Origin: Eukaryota sp. TZLM1-RC
Taxonomy: Eukaryota; Metamonada: BaSk clade
NCBI GenBank assembly: GCA_040285825.1
Contig: JAUPSS010000002.1
Location: forward strand, 992,001 to 1,056,000
DNA length: 64,000 bases
Direction of reading: 5' to 3'
The position numbers were made by a program, and so were the translations under genes. The notes below the pieces were generated by a model that worked only from the letters and a program-made list of their open reading frames with translations, ran no database searches and had not been told where the DNA came from. The number at the start of each line of letters is the position of its first letter. Position 1 is the stretch's first letter. Below are positions 51,376 to 60,234 of this stretch, piece by piece.

Positions 51376-53396
51376 CTTTTGCAAATTCGCACAATTCCAG
51401 ATGTGAAAGCAGCATAAAGCCTGTCTTTATCCCTTATTAAGATCCATTCATGGACTGTTTCGTCCTGATCCCAGTTAGCTAAACCAATCAAAAAAGATTG
51501 TATTTCTGATGGACACTTTACCCATTTAGATTTTGGATTTGTAAACAAATTTTCCAACAAACTATTGGTTAATTCGATAACACTTAAACTTTTATGACAT
51601 GATGAAAACAAAAGTTTAAAAAGAGATATTGAAATTTCAATCTTCTTTACTACATCTCGTATTTTGTCAAAAACATTGAGAAATAGGAAATCTTCTTGAT
51701 CATAGAGACCAATCGACCTGGTAATCTCTGATACTAAACCGTTACAATTGTCCACAGTGGTTTGAAGGAATGAAAGATTGTTTAATGTTGTGGATGTCGT
51801 CAATAAAGAAACTCTATCGATAATAACCAATGAAATAATTGCCAAGAAATTGGAATTTAAAGGTAAATCCAACAAGTTCTGTTTAATTGAACCGTAAAAA
51901 TTCGATAAATTAAAACTGGTTTCCACATTTGAATTCCAAACATTATTCAATAGTACAAAATCTTTCCTAGAAAAAAAGTTTGAATAGTGATCAAAAAAAT
52001 CTTGAAACTGCAAACCCCTGGTCTTGAATGATTGCATTTTGAACTGCAAGTAATCAATCAATGGATCTGATTGACTAGCAGGGACTGCATGCTCTGAATT
52101 AATGTCATGGTTCAAATAACATAGAACCATTATGTGAAAATAACTAAATAGTTTCTGATAATCACCTTTAAAAGAAGGAAAATCACCAAACTGTTGTACA
52201 AAAACTCCTGCTGTCTGTTCCAAATTGGTTACAAAGGCCTCAATAAATAACTTCCATCCAAAAATCACAATTTCCTTAAGCAAATCAAAATCAGTAGTTT
52301 CACTAAAAGGATAAAAAAGATCCAGTAAACAAAGTTTTTTAAAAAAAGAAATGATAAAGTGGCTTAGAAAATCTGTTTGGTCAGAGTTGGAATCAAACAA
52401 AAGTTGAGAGAAATCAATTTCATCAATAACCTCAATGGTTTTCCTGGTTAATCGCTTCCATTTACGAGAAAATCGCTTTCTAATATTGCTTATCTGACTG
52501 AAATCTTTTTTGTTAAGTAATTGTAATGACCGCAGCACTGTAGAAAAAGATGTAAATCCTGCTAAACATGAATTAGAAATATTCAAAAGTAAACAATTAC
52601 AATTATTGGGTTGAAATGAATTTAATGATGAATTTTGTAAATAATGTTTGAAAGGTTTCAGTGGAAACACAGACCTCAGTGTAAGTCCAAAAGTTAATGC
52701 TAACCCCTTTGTGTTGGAACAAAAGCTAAAGATACATGGGTTATGGAGCTTGACCAAGGGAGTGGAGCAACAATATCCATCAAACCAATTCTTTATGGAA
52801 GAAGACATGGGGAGAGAGGAAGAAGACAAGAGCCAGAAATCAGATAGAGTAGGAGGCTTGGATGTAGTGGTCAATTCACAGTCAAGGAAGGAGAGGGTGG
52901 GTGAAGACAAGAGAAGAGCACGTCCAATAAAGAAATTGGATTGGTTACGGCGCACAGGTACAAGAAGTGACAGGGAAGGAGAAAAGAAGTCAATTGCCCA
53001 GGACGAGGAAGATGGTGTGGGGAAGGAGATAGTGAAGATGGGTGTATCAGAAAGAGAACACGATATGGATGATAATAAAAGAGGCACAAGTGTATCTGAA
53101 GGAAGTGGGTTTACATGGGCAAAAGGAGCTGTTGGAGTAGACTTTGTGGATAAACCAAGGAGAATGACTGCATCTGTACCATACCAGCGACAGAATCGAA
53201 GGTTGCGGTGTATGTCGACTGCAAGAACTAAACGTAGCTGATGTGATTCCCAAGTGAACTCAGTTGCAAACGTGGAAGTGGGAAAGATGGAACCGGACAA
53301 CCATTTAGACAGCTGAGAAGCAAGGGACTTTGTGAGTCGTTCCAAAGGAGTAACTGTTGAGAAATCTTCAAACAGTCGTCCAGGGGAACACTCCAT
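51366..53396 (-). CDS. RAB3GAP1-like protein (Rab3 GTPase-activating catalytic subunit)
   Basis: 676 residues from MECSPGRLFEDF (start 53396; the frame is open upstream but AT-rich and unconvincing). The N-terminus parallels RAB3GAP1: LFEDFSTVTPLERLTKSLAS, a WLSG-type helix end, then RFCRWYGTDAVILLGLS (family: LVRWYGLREFVVIAP), and LLLSSISCSLSDTPIFTIS (family: LLLSSVSIALG...PLFVQIH). The middle and C-terminus are helical and much diverged. The protein is shorter than the 981-residue human one. RAB3GAP1 with RAB3GAP2 regulates Rab3 and Rab18 at ER and lipid droplets. The identification rests on the N-terminal 150 residues only. Confidence 0.5.
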   Translation of the reverse strand: MECSPGRLFEDFSTVTPLERLTKSLASQLSKWLSGSIFPTSTFATEFTWESHQLRLVLAVDIHRNLRFCRWYGTDAVILLGLSTKSTPTAPFAHVNPLPSDTLVPLLLSSISCSLSDTPIFTISFPTPSSSSWAIDFFSPSLSLLVPVRRNQSNFFIGRALLLSSPTLSFLDCELTTTSKPPTLSDFWLLSSSSLPMSSSIKNWFDGYCCSTPLVKLHNPCIFSFCSNTKGLALTFGLTLRSVFPLKPFKHYLQNSSLNSFQPNNCNCLLLNISNSCLAGFTSFSTVLRSLQLLNKKDFSQISNIRKRFSRKWKRLTRKTIEVIDEIDFSQLLFDSNSDQTDFLSHFIISFFKKLCLLDLFYPFSETTDFDLLKEIVIFGWKLFIEAFVTNLEQTAGVFVQQFGDFPSFKGDYQKLFSYFHIMVLCYLNHDINSEHAVPASQSDPLIDYLQFKMQSFKTRGLQFQDFFDHYSNFFSRKDFVLLNNVWNSNVETSFNLSNFYGSIKQNLLDLPLNSNFLAIISLVIIDRVSLLTTSTTLNNLSFLQTTVDNCNGLVSEITRSIGLYDQEDFLFLNVFDKIRDVVKKIEISISLFKLLFSSCHKSLSVIELTNSLLENLFTNPKSKWVKCPSEIQSFLIGLANWDQDETVHEWILIRDKDRLYAAFTSGIVRICKRIS

Positions 53397-53661
53397 GCTT
53401 ACAGATATGGTTGAACAAGTATAATCAGGGGTCTGAATAATTAATAATTTAATAATTAATAATTTGAATTCTATTGAATTGGCAATTAATTGCTGCTGTG
53501 AATTTCTATCAAAACACATTTCTGGCTTTTGACCAATTCATGCAATCCTGATGGACGTTAAGCTTACTTTAGTTCTATCACTATATGATATCACGATCAA
53601 ATGATAGTTAAAGCAGCAACATCACAATACGCGTACAGGTACGCAATACATGGAAAAACAC

Positions 53662-55573
53662 TTATCTATGGGGTCTCCGGAACGCCTCAGGTCTTTCATT
53701 GTAGTAGTGCTCACTTATGGAAATCTCCAGTTGGTTTCTGGAAGCTGAGATGTCCCTCGACCAGAGTGTCCGACATTGAGGGCATACAAACTTATCATTG
53801 TTCACCCTCCCATCATGGTGATACAACTTTTGATTGAATACCTTACAGCAATTCGTTTTGGCAGATGTGTAGAATTCATCTCCATTAGGCTTCACATATG
53901 TAAAATGTTTCTGAATCTCCTTCAAAAAGCGCTTTCTTGGGGTTTTCACAGATTGTCTTGATGGCCCATCACCTCCACTACCAAACCAAATTATGGTTTC
54001 TCTTCCATTAGCCATTAGTTTAATTTTTTCAATAAATCCCATTATTCTTTTTTGCCTTCTTATAAAGAAATCAAACTTGTTGCGGCGCAGGGCTCGGCGA
54101 TCTCCATTTATCAGCAGTTGGTCTAGTATAGTTCTCGGACGGAAGTCTGGATTGCTGATTTCTTCCTGTGTCGGTACCCACATCAAAGGCATTGCTTATT
54201 TCATTAAGATATTTGTGTAAATTCTTAGCAAAATAGCAATTTGGTGATGCATGGGTCAGGACCAGTGGGTGAATGATCTTCCTTGCCTTTGGATTCAGAA
54301 CAAGGCCCGAAAGTTGATGATCAACATTGTTATTATCAATTCTTGATCCAATTGAATAACCACACAAATTTTTGTGATTAGATCAATTGCACAAAATGAA
54401 TATTCAATTGGATCAACTGGCGGAGGCTCATAGGCGTCGTCAGTTCTTCGACGTTGCCTTGGACGGACCTGTTGTTGAAGTCTAGAGTTTCGCTTCCGAC
54501 TCTTTGCAGGTATGTCGAGTTCCCCACTGGCTAGGGTGGTTGCCAATTCTCTGGCTGTCCGGCGATTCTTATTTTTTTTGGGGCAAAAGAAAAGTGAAGC
54601 GGACTGAAACAGCGTCTGAACTGATTGTGTAAGTAAGATACTTCCTTTTTCTGAAAAAGGCAAACGGATCTTTCAGCAGACAGTGGTTGGCATTAAAAGA
54701 GAGAAAATGCTTTTCCAGTTTTTGACTAAAAGAGATAAAGCCAGGAGAATAACTGGGGGATGGGGACACGGCATTTCTTCGCATGGTGTCAGATGCAATA
54801 TTTTCCAGAAAGGATAAAATATTTAGCCCAGCAGTGAATAAGAAGGTGATGTTGTCTGGACTGAGATCAACATTGTCCAGCATCAACATAGCGTCAAAAC
54901 GATGAGGGTCGGCAACCTGCTGAATAAATAGGTCCATTATGTACTCATGGTGACCTTCATCAAACCATGCGCACAAAGAGTCAGGAATAGTGGCTGCAGT
55001 CGTGTTCACCACTAATGAAGCATATTTCTTTGGGCAAGGGCACTCAAAGAAGGTAGCCATTGTCCTGAAGAAGCTCAGCTTCCAGGAGACAGGGTCATCA
55101 GTAAGTATTTGACAAAAGCTGTTCGCCATTTGCAGTGCGCGAAAGCTTCTAATGTCAGAGTGGCACCAGTTGCCGGTTCCCTTCTGAAAGCCAATAGGAG
55201 GAAACGGCCAGCCAGGTCGGAAAGAGATATCATAGAGTGCGCGGTACACTTCCATATGATTCTCGAATGGGCGTCTCAGAGTCGGATGAGGTACCATTAC
55301 AAAGTCTTGACATTGATACCAAAACTGTTGTTGATATATCCAGAAAGCCATTTCCGGATATTGCAGGACGAACAGCTGTGCTAACCGGGCAGTAAGCACA
55401 GTGACAGTTCGAATATAGCGAAACTGTCTTTCCATTGAAACAAGTGCTGCAGTAGAGAAGAACTGAGCAGCACTTGCTGGAACTGTCGTCTTGCTGTCGT
55501 TTATTGGTTGCTCACGATGGTTAACCTCCCAGGGGAATACACGCCCTCGACGTGGCAACTCTGGATTTGCCAT
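53662..55573 (-). pseudogene. Near-full-length Fanzor with three frame changes
   Basis: Start ATG at 55573. The first 334-residue frame (to 54569) holds the N-terminal region with GLNILSFLENIASDTMRRNA. A T8 run (54572-54579) separates it from the next frame, which carries a basic segment and the RuvC-I strand FCAIDLITK. A second change at an A5/T3 stretch (about 54368-54375) leads to LCGYSIGSRIDNNNVDHQ. A third, at about 54180, leads to the last frame (to 53662): RRNKFDFFIRRQKRIMGFIE, IIWFGSGGDGPSRQSVKTPR, GDEFYTSAKTNC with the shifted catalytic glutamate, and FVCPQCRTLWSRDISASRNQ with zinc-finger CxxC and RuvC-III aspartate. All key motifs are present, about 600 residues in total. Either it is a recent pseudogene or some breaks are sequencing errors. 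Confidence 0.75.
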
Positions 55574-56190
55574 TGGGGTGAATATGTCAGTCGAGAAAAG
55601 ATCAGACAGTCAACAATAAAAATTTGATTTATTCACAACTTCTTACATCTATACAAATACAAAGCCTGAGCAAAATGATAATTGAACACTATAATACGTG
55701 ATATTTAAGCTGCCGCAACTATTTTCTTTCGTGAAAAGGTTACAGTTGAACGAGTTTTTTAGGTGATAACATTAGCATATCCAATCAAGAAAACGTGTTG
55801 TTTCAATGAGTTCGAATAAAGTTTTTTTTTCATAATCTGATCAACTTGACACTTCTTCAATCTTAAAATAGAAACCACTCAACCTAACAATGACTCTTGA
55901 CAGGACAACATTCACAAATTCTCTCTTACACGAACTCTATCTTCTCCGATGTAAAGACTTGACAACGTCAGCGAAAACCTTCCCTACTCTTACACTATTT
56001 TTAAAGCATTAGCAAATGGCGTTGTTGACACTTCACCTGAGGTAATCAAGGCTGCTCTTCACCTAGATCGAGTTTTTAAAGACATCATCTTGAATAATAC
56101 TCCTCATTTCTCTCTTTCCTCCATGATTCCCCTTATTAGCCAAACCCTTCACCTCTCTCTCTTCTTCTCGGTGTTTCTGTCTTCGCTTCT

Positions 56191-56486
56191 TGATGTTCAT
56201 CCTGGACTGTCTCAATATTAACATTTTTCCTTATCTCCACACCCTTCTACATGAAGTTTCTCTCGTGGTCAAGGACTTTCCATCTGACCATCACCCAACC
56301 ACCCCTTCGTCTTCTTCTGAGGAAAGGTTATTTGTTTTTGGCTTTGTCGATCAAGAAGTTTCTTTCAATGAAGTCTGTTCGTTTTGTGGTATTGTTACTG
56401 ATGGTTTGTATGGTAAGTTAATTAATAAATTGCGAGAGTCAAATTGCAATAAAATAAAAAAAATTTTCCTCCATGCTTATCTATGA
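56191..56486 (+). CDS. LINE ORF1-like protein, C-terminal part
   Basis: The frame begins around 56193 (MFILDCLNINIFPYLHTLLH) and ends with TGA at 56484-56486. It is leucine-rich, with VCSFCGIVTDG. Its TGA overlaps the next ATG as ATGA (56483-56486). Upstream, in another frame, a leucine-rich stretch (about 55990-56219) with no stop suggests that the true ORF1 is longer and frame-broken. I recognise no domain. Confidence 0.45.
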
Positions 56487-56932
56487 CTCCGAAGTCAGTT
56501 ACTTCTAAACCTTCTAGAGGACGCCCCAAGAATTCTGTGACTACCTGTTCTTTGTGCAAAACTGTTGGTCACACAAAAACAACATGTCCTCAGCGAAAAG
56601 TTTTGTCAGATGAGGCTGTATTGGCTTCATTATCTTCACCTATTGAGTTTATTGAGCCTCCACATATACTTCATTCGTCTTCAGTCAGTAGTAATACAAA
56701 ATCTTGTTTGTTCTGTTGTTCTCCAGTTTCTGGATTCAATGTTTCGGGTCGACCTCTTTTGGTTTGTGATTCTTGCACGCCAGTTGATCCTTGTAGACCT
56801 CCATTTGCAATCCATCAATTCGTTTCTCCTGCTCACTCGTCTTCTCTTGCAACAGTTATTCGATCTTTAACCTTCTCTCTTCGAAAGGGCATTTGGAATC
56901 CTTCGATTTTTTGGAATTTTTTTTCTTTCTAA
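56483..56932 (+). CDS. LINE ORF2 N-terminal segment with CCHC knuckle
   Basis: Starts at the ATGA overlap. After an AT-hook-like SRGRPKN comes CSLCKTVGHTKTTC (C-x2-C-x4-H-x4-C), a retroviral-type zinc knuckle expected to bind nucleic acid. Two further CxxC pairs (CLFCCSP and CDSCTP) follow. The frame ends at 56932 because of the T8 run at 56917-56924. The fragment at 48120 shows that with one T fewer it would join directly to the RT frame starting at 56937, so this is very likely the N-terminus of the same protein. Confidence 0.75.
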   Translation: MTPKSVTSKPSRGRPKNSVTTCSLCKTVGHTKTTCPQRKVLSDEAVLASLSSPIEFIEPPHILHSSSVSSNTKSCLFCCSPVSGFNVSGRPLLVCDSCTPVDPCRPPFAIHQFVSPAHSSSLATVIRSLTFSLRKGIWNPSIFWNFFSF

Positions 56933-56936
56933 GGCT

Positions 56937-59465
56937 ATGTCTTCACACAAGAAATCTAAATATAAGAGGTCGGTTCAACAATCTAAAAATGTCAAAAAAC
57001 GTTTTGAGTCTTTGATTCTTCGTTCACAATACTCTTCAGCTCTTAAATTATTGGCTGGTTCTTCTCCTGCTGCCTTCAATGATGAAACTTTGGATTCTTT
57101 AAATTCTCTTCATCCACCTGAAGACTTCACCATAAATCACATTGTCTCTGATAATGAACGTGTTTTCTTCACTGCTAATCCTATTACTTGTGATGAAGTT
57201 AGTGTAGCTATTAAAGGACTTCCGTCTGGTCGTTCTGCTGGGCCTTCTGGACTTAGTTATGATCATTTGAAGTCGGCCGTTACCATATGTCCAGAAATCG
57301 TGGATGATTTAGTTTTCTTTTTTAATAGTGTTATCATGGGACGTTTCAAGTTACCACAAGCGTTAACGGCATCTCGTTTAGTTGCTTCAAGTAAGCCTGG
57401 AGGTGGTGTCAGACCTATTGCTGTTGGTGAGTCCATAATGAGATTATTAGCAATTATTTCTTTTAAAAGAGTTAAGTCATCCGCAATTAATTTTTTTCGT
57501 CCTTATCAGTTTGCTATCGGAATTTCTGATGGCACAACTTGTGCTGCGTTGTGTACAGATTTACTTTTCAATCAAAAAGGCGAAAATTATTTATTGAACA
57601 TTGATTTTAAAAATGCTTTCAACTCGGTTTTTCGCTCTAGTATTTTGCAAGAACTTGAACTACATTATCCTCCACTTTTGCCGTATTTCAAATTGATGTA
57701 TGGATCACCCTCTAACTTAATTTTTCATTCTGAGAATATTGTTTCGTCAAGAGGCGTCAAACAAGGGGATCCACTGGGTCCATTTTTTTGCTTAGCACTG
57801 CAATCAGTTTTGGTAAAATTTAAGTCGGATTTTCCTAACATTCATATATGTGCTTATGCAGATGATTTATCACTTATCGGCCCTTTGTCTCTTTTACAAC
57901 ACGGGTTACAACATTTTGTTTTTCTGTCCAAACAAATAGGGTTAGATATTAAATTGCCCAAGTGTTTCATTATTGGTAATCAGAATGCGGAGGTGGCATT
58001 TAATGAAACTTTTATCAACTACGTTGATTACGAGGAAGATGCTATTCGGTTTCTTGGCTCTTATTTTGGAAATTGTGAAAAAGTTAAATCGATTTTGTCA
58101 GGTATTTTGGAAAAAATCGAAGAGCAACTTTTGGCTATTCAAGATCTAGAAATTGACAAACATTTAGCGTTTTCGGTCCTAAATGTGTGTTTTGGATCAA
58201 AAATTAATCATCTTCTTCGTTCTTTATCTCCCACAATTTCTCATGATTTTACACGTCAATTTAATACTTTGAGAACAAATTTCTTAGGAAATTTAGTAGA
58301 AGTTTGTCCATCTAAAATTCTTTATCATGCATTTTTTAGTCCTAAATTTGGTGGAGTTGGTTTTTCAGAAGCAGAGTATTTATGCAAAAGTGCTGTTAAT
58401 GGTGGTATGAAAAATTTTCTTTTTGAGTGGAAACTTCGTTTTGATCATATTCCTTTGAATGAATCACATCCTTTATTAATTTCTCTTGAAAACATGGTGC
58501 AGGAACTACCTGTTGATGTTTGGAATAGGAGTTTTCCTTCAAGTTTGCCTGCTGTGCCTTCGAGATCTTTTACCAATCTTCATCCTGCTGTTGTGAAATT
58601 ACAGAAGTCTGTTCTTATTGGTTTTGAAGACCTGGATTTTTCTAAACGACTTAGTGTGACTAAGATTAATAATCCCGTCTTTGCTGCCTTTTTATCAGAC
58701 ATTCAGAACTGCACTAGTTTAATATCTCAGCAACCAAGGCCATTTGGTCTTCACTTAACAAATGAAGCTTGGAAACAAAACATGCGGTTGAGATTAGGGA
58801 TGTATCCAAGTGGTCTTTTGGACAATTCTTATTGTATTTGTAACAAAAAACCTACTGCCAATTTCCGTCATATTGTGAGTTGTAAGAAATTTCTCCAATA
58901 TAGGTCAGTTCTTCATAATGCCGTTCGTGATGTGACATATGAGATGTTCAAGTGTTACAATTTTAGTTGCAAAGTAGAACCTTTGTTGAAGCATTATAGT
59001 GATGATAATCTGTTTAATTCACGTCGAGGTGATTTAATTGCTCCTTTTGTGAATTCCTCTCAAGTTGTTGTTGATTTCACTACAGTTGATCCCTTTGCTT
59101 TTGTTTATCGCGATTATGTTTTACTTAGTACTAATGGTCATTTAAACAAGGCAGAAGATCGTAAGAGAGATAAATATACTGAGATATTAAATGATTTAAA
59201 TAAGAATCTTTACTCGAAGTTTTCGTTTGTTCCTTTTGCCTTTTCGATTTTTGGCAACATTGGACAATCCGCCGTGAATTTCATCAATGATTTTGGTAAT
59301 TTATGTCGTTCAAGTGGTAAGAATTTTGCAAGGAATTTATGGAAGAATCGTATCATTTTCGCTTTGTACAGAAGTGTTCCCAAGTACTTGAGTTTAATGA
59401 TGTCCAAACTTTATAAGGATTCATCAAGAGTTGGCGTGGAGAATTTAGTTTCTTATGTGTTTTAG
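56937..59465 (+). CDS. LINE reverse transcriptase / restriction-like endonuclease
   Basis: 842 residues without a stop. RT motifs in order: GLPSGRSAGPSGLSYDHLKS (domain 0-1), KPGGGVRPIAVGE, LNIDFKNAFNSV with the first catalytic aspartate, GVKQGDPLGPFF, and CAYADDLSLIG with the YADD pair at residues 307-310. A thumb-like segment (EIDKHLAFSVLNVCFGSKIN) follows. At 630-655 lies the CICNKKPTANFRHIVSC finger (C-x-C...H-x3-C). At about 696-712 is RRGDLIAPFVNSSQVVVDFT, fitting the RPD-x(12-14)-D/E restriction-like endonuclease core, with lysines in KAEDRKRDKY. All catalytic residues I can check are present, so this frame may be functional. Confidence 0.9.
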   Translation: MSSHKKSKYKRSVQQSKNVKKRFESLILRSQYSSALKLLAGSSPAAFNDETLDSLNSLHPPEDFTINHIVSDNERVFFTANPITCDEVSVAIKGLPSGRSAGPSGLSYDHLKSAVTICPEIVDDLVFFFNSVIMGRFKLPQALTASRLVASSKPGGGVRPIAVGESIMRLLAIISFKRVKSSAINFFRPYQFAIGISDGTTCAALCTDLLFNQKGENYLLNIDFKNAFNSVFRSSILQELELHYPPLLPYFKLMYGSPSNLIFHSENIVSSRGVKQGDPLGPFFCLALQSVLVKFKSDFPNIHICAYADDLSLIGPLSLLQHGLQHFVFLSKQIGLDIKLPKCFIIGNQNAEVAFNETFINYVDYEEDAIRFLGSYFGNCEKVKSILSGILEKIEEQLLAIQDLEIDKHLAFSVLNVCFGSKINHLLRSLSPTISHDFTRQFNTLRTNFLGNLVEVCPSKILYHAFFSPKFGGVGFSEAEYLCKSAVNGGMKNFLFEWKLRFDHIPLNESHPLLISLENMVQELPVDVWNRSFPSSLPAVPSRSFTNLHPAVVKLQKSVLIGFEDLDFSKRLSVTKINNPVFAAFLSDIQNCTSLISQQPRPFGLHLTNEAWKQNMRLRLGMYPSGLLDNSYCICNKKPTANFRHIVSCKKFLQYRSVLHNAVRDVTYEMFKCYNFSCKVEPLLKHYSDDNLFNSRRGDLIAPFVNSSQVVVDFTTVDPFAFVYRDYVLLSTNGHLNKAEDRKRDKYTEILNDLNKNLYSKFSFVPFAFSIFGNIGQSAVNFINDFGNLCRSSGKNFARNLWKNRIIFALYRSVPKYLSLMMSKLYKDSSRVGVENLVSYVF

Positions 59466-59684
59466 TTTGTTTTGTTTTTATTTGATTCTTCGTAGAAAAT
59501 AGTTGTTAAAATAAATTAAATTTATTGTAATGTATTGTTATTGAATTAAAATTCTATAAATAAATAAACGAAACTATAAAAAATATGATGAACAGTAGAT
59601 CACTTTAGTTTTCTAATCAAACATTTCATCTACATTACATTTTCTTTTCCTTTCAGAGTGATGAAAACCATAATTTCCAAAGAC

Positions 59685-59997
59685 ATGTCTCGACTCAAGT
59701 TTCGCTTAAGTCGGGCGACTACATGAATTTGATGTTCGTTAAGGGAATTTCTATAGGGTAAGAACAGAAAAACCAAGACCATCCTTACATTTAGGTCAAT
59801 ACAATTATCCACATTGGCAAATGGAAATACTAAGGGCGTTACAAGCATCTACTGGGTATTGTTCGGATATTGGGTATCATTACAGTAACATAATAACAAC
59901 AAAGACTGCTGATGCGACTCCATCACTATTGTTGATTTCTTATCGGGAAGCTAACAAAGTTGTCTTTGCTCATTCTTTGAATCCATTTAAACAATAG
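59685..59997 (+). CDS. Possible small spliced gene, unknown function
   Basis: Removing two candidate introns, 59710-59743 (34 bp) and 59856-59885 (30 bp, GTATTG...TACAG), joins a protein of about 82 residues: MSRLKFRLRNFYRVRTEKPR, then LGQYNYPHWQMEILRALQAS, and SLLLISYREANKVVFAHSL with stop at 59995. The basic start and small size resemble mitochondrial ribosomal proteins, but I cannot match a family. An in-frame ATG at 59661 is an alternative start. The second intron fits the local size class well; the first is weaker (GTCGGG donor). Confidence 0.4.
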
Positions 59998-60234
59998 AAA
60001 ATAAACCATTGATTTATTTAATACACAGTTAATTCTTCTAAAATAATAATACACAAAACTAACTCAATAACAACGCCGTTCCTGCAAGCCTCCACTTAGA
60101 AACTGGAGCTCTGGTACGAAGATAAAACGTCCAAACAAAAGTAGTGCAAAATTTGAATTATCACGTCAACTCTGATAATTCTTGCGATCAAAATGGAACG
60201 TGTTATTAATCTCTTCTCCAGACAGGTCTAAGTA

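Larger units (their letters stand above)
55900..59560 (+). mobile_element. Non-LTR retrotransposon family C, nearly complete copy
   Basis: The element has an ORF1-like leader region (about 55890-56486), a zinc-knuckle segment (56483-56932) and an 842-codon RT/endonuclease frame (56937-59465), followed by an AT-rich 3' end with AATAAATAAAC near 59560. It combines an RT of YADD type with a C-terminal finger and RGD-x13-D endonuclease, the layout of R2-like (restriction-like endonuclease) LINEs. Its 5' limit is uncertain; frame breaks near 56000 and at the T8 run (56917-56924) interrupt otherwise coding sequence. No rDNA or other known target is visible at the flanks. Confidence 0.85.

Noticed and set aside
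52648-53241. 197-codon plus-strand frame opposite the RAB3GAP1-like gene
   Set aside because: Low-complexity basic/acidic translation of the antisense of a serine/proline-rich coding region; a shadow frame.
56170-56219. LLDVHPGL stretch after a hydrophobic run, as a third 2A motif
   Set aside because: It lacks the E-x-N and final proline of the consensus; too degenerate to claim.
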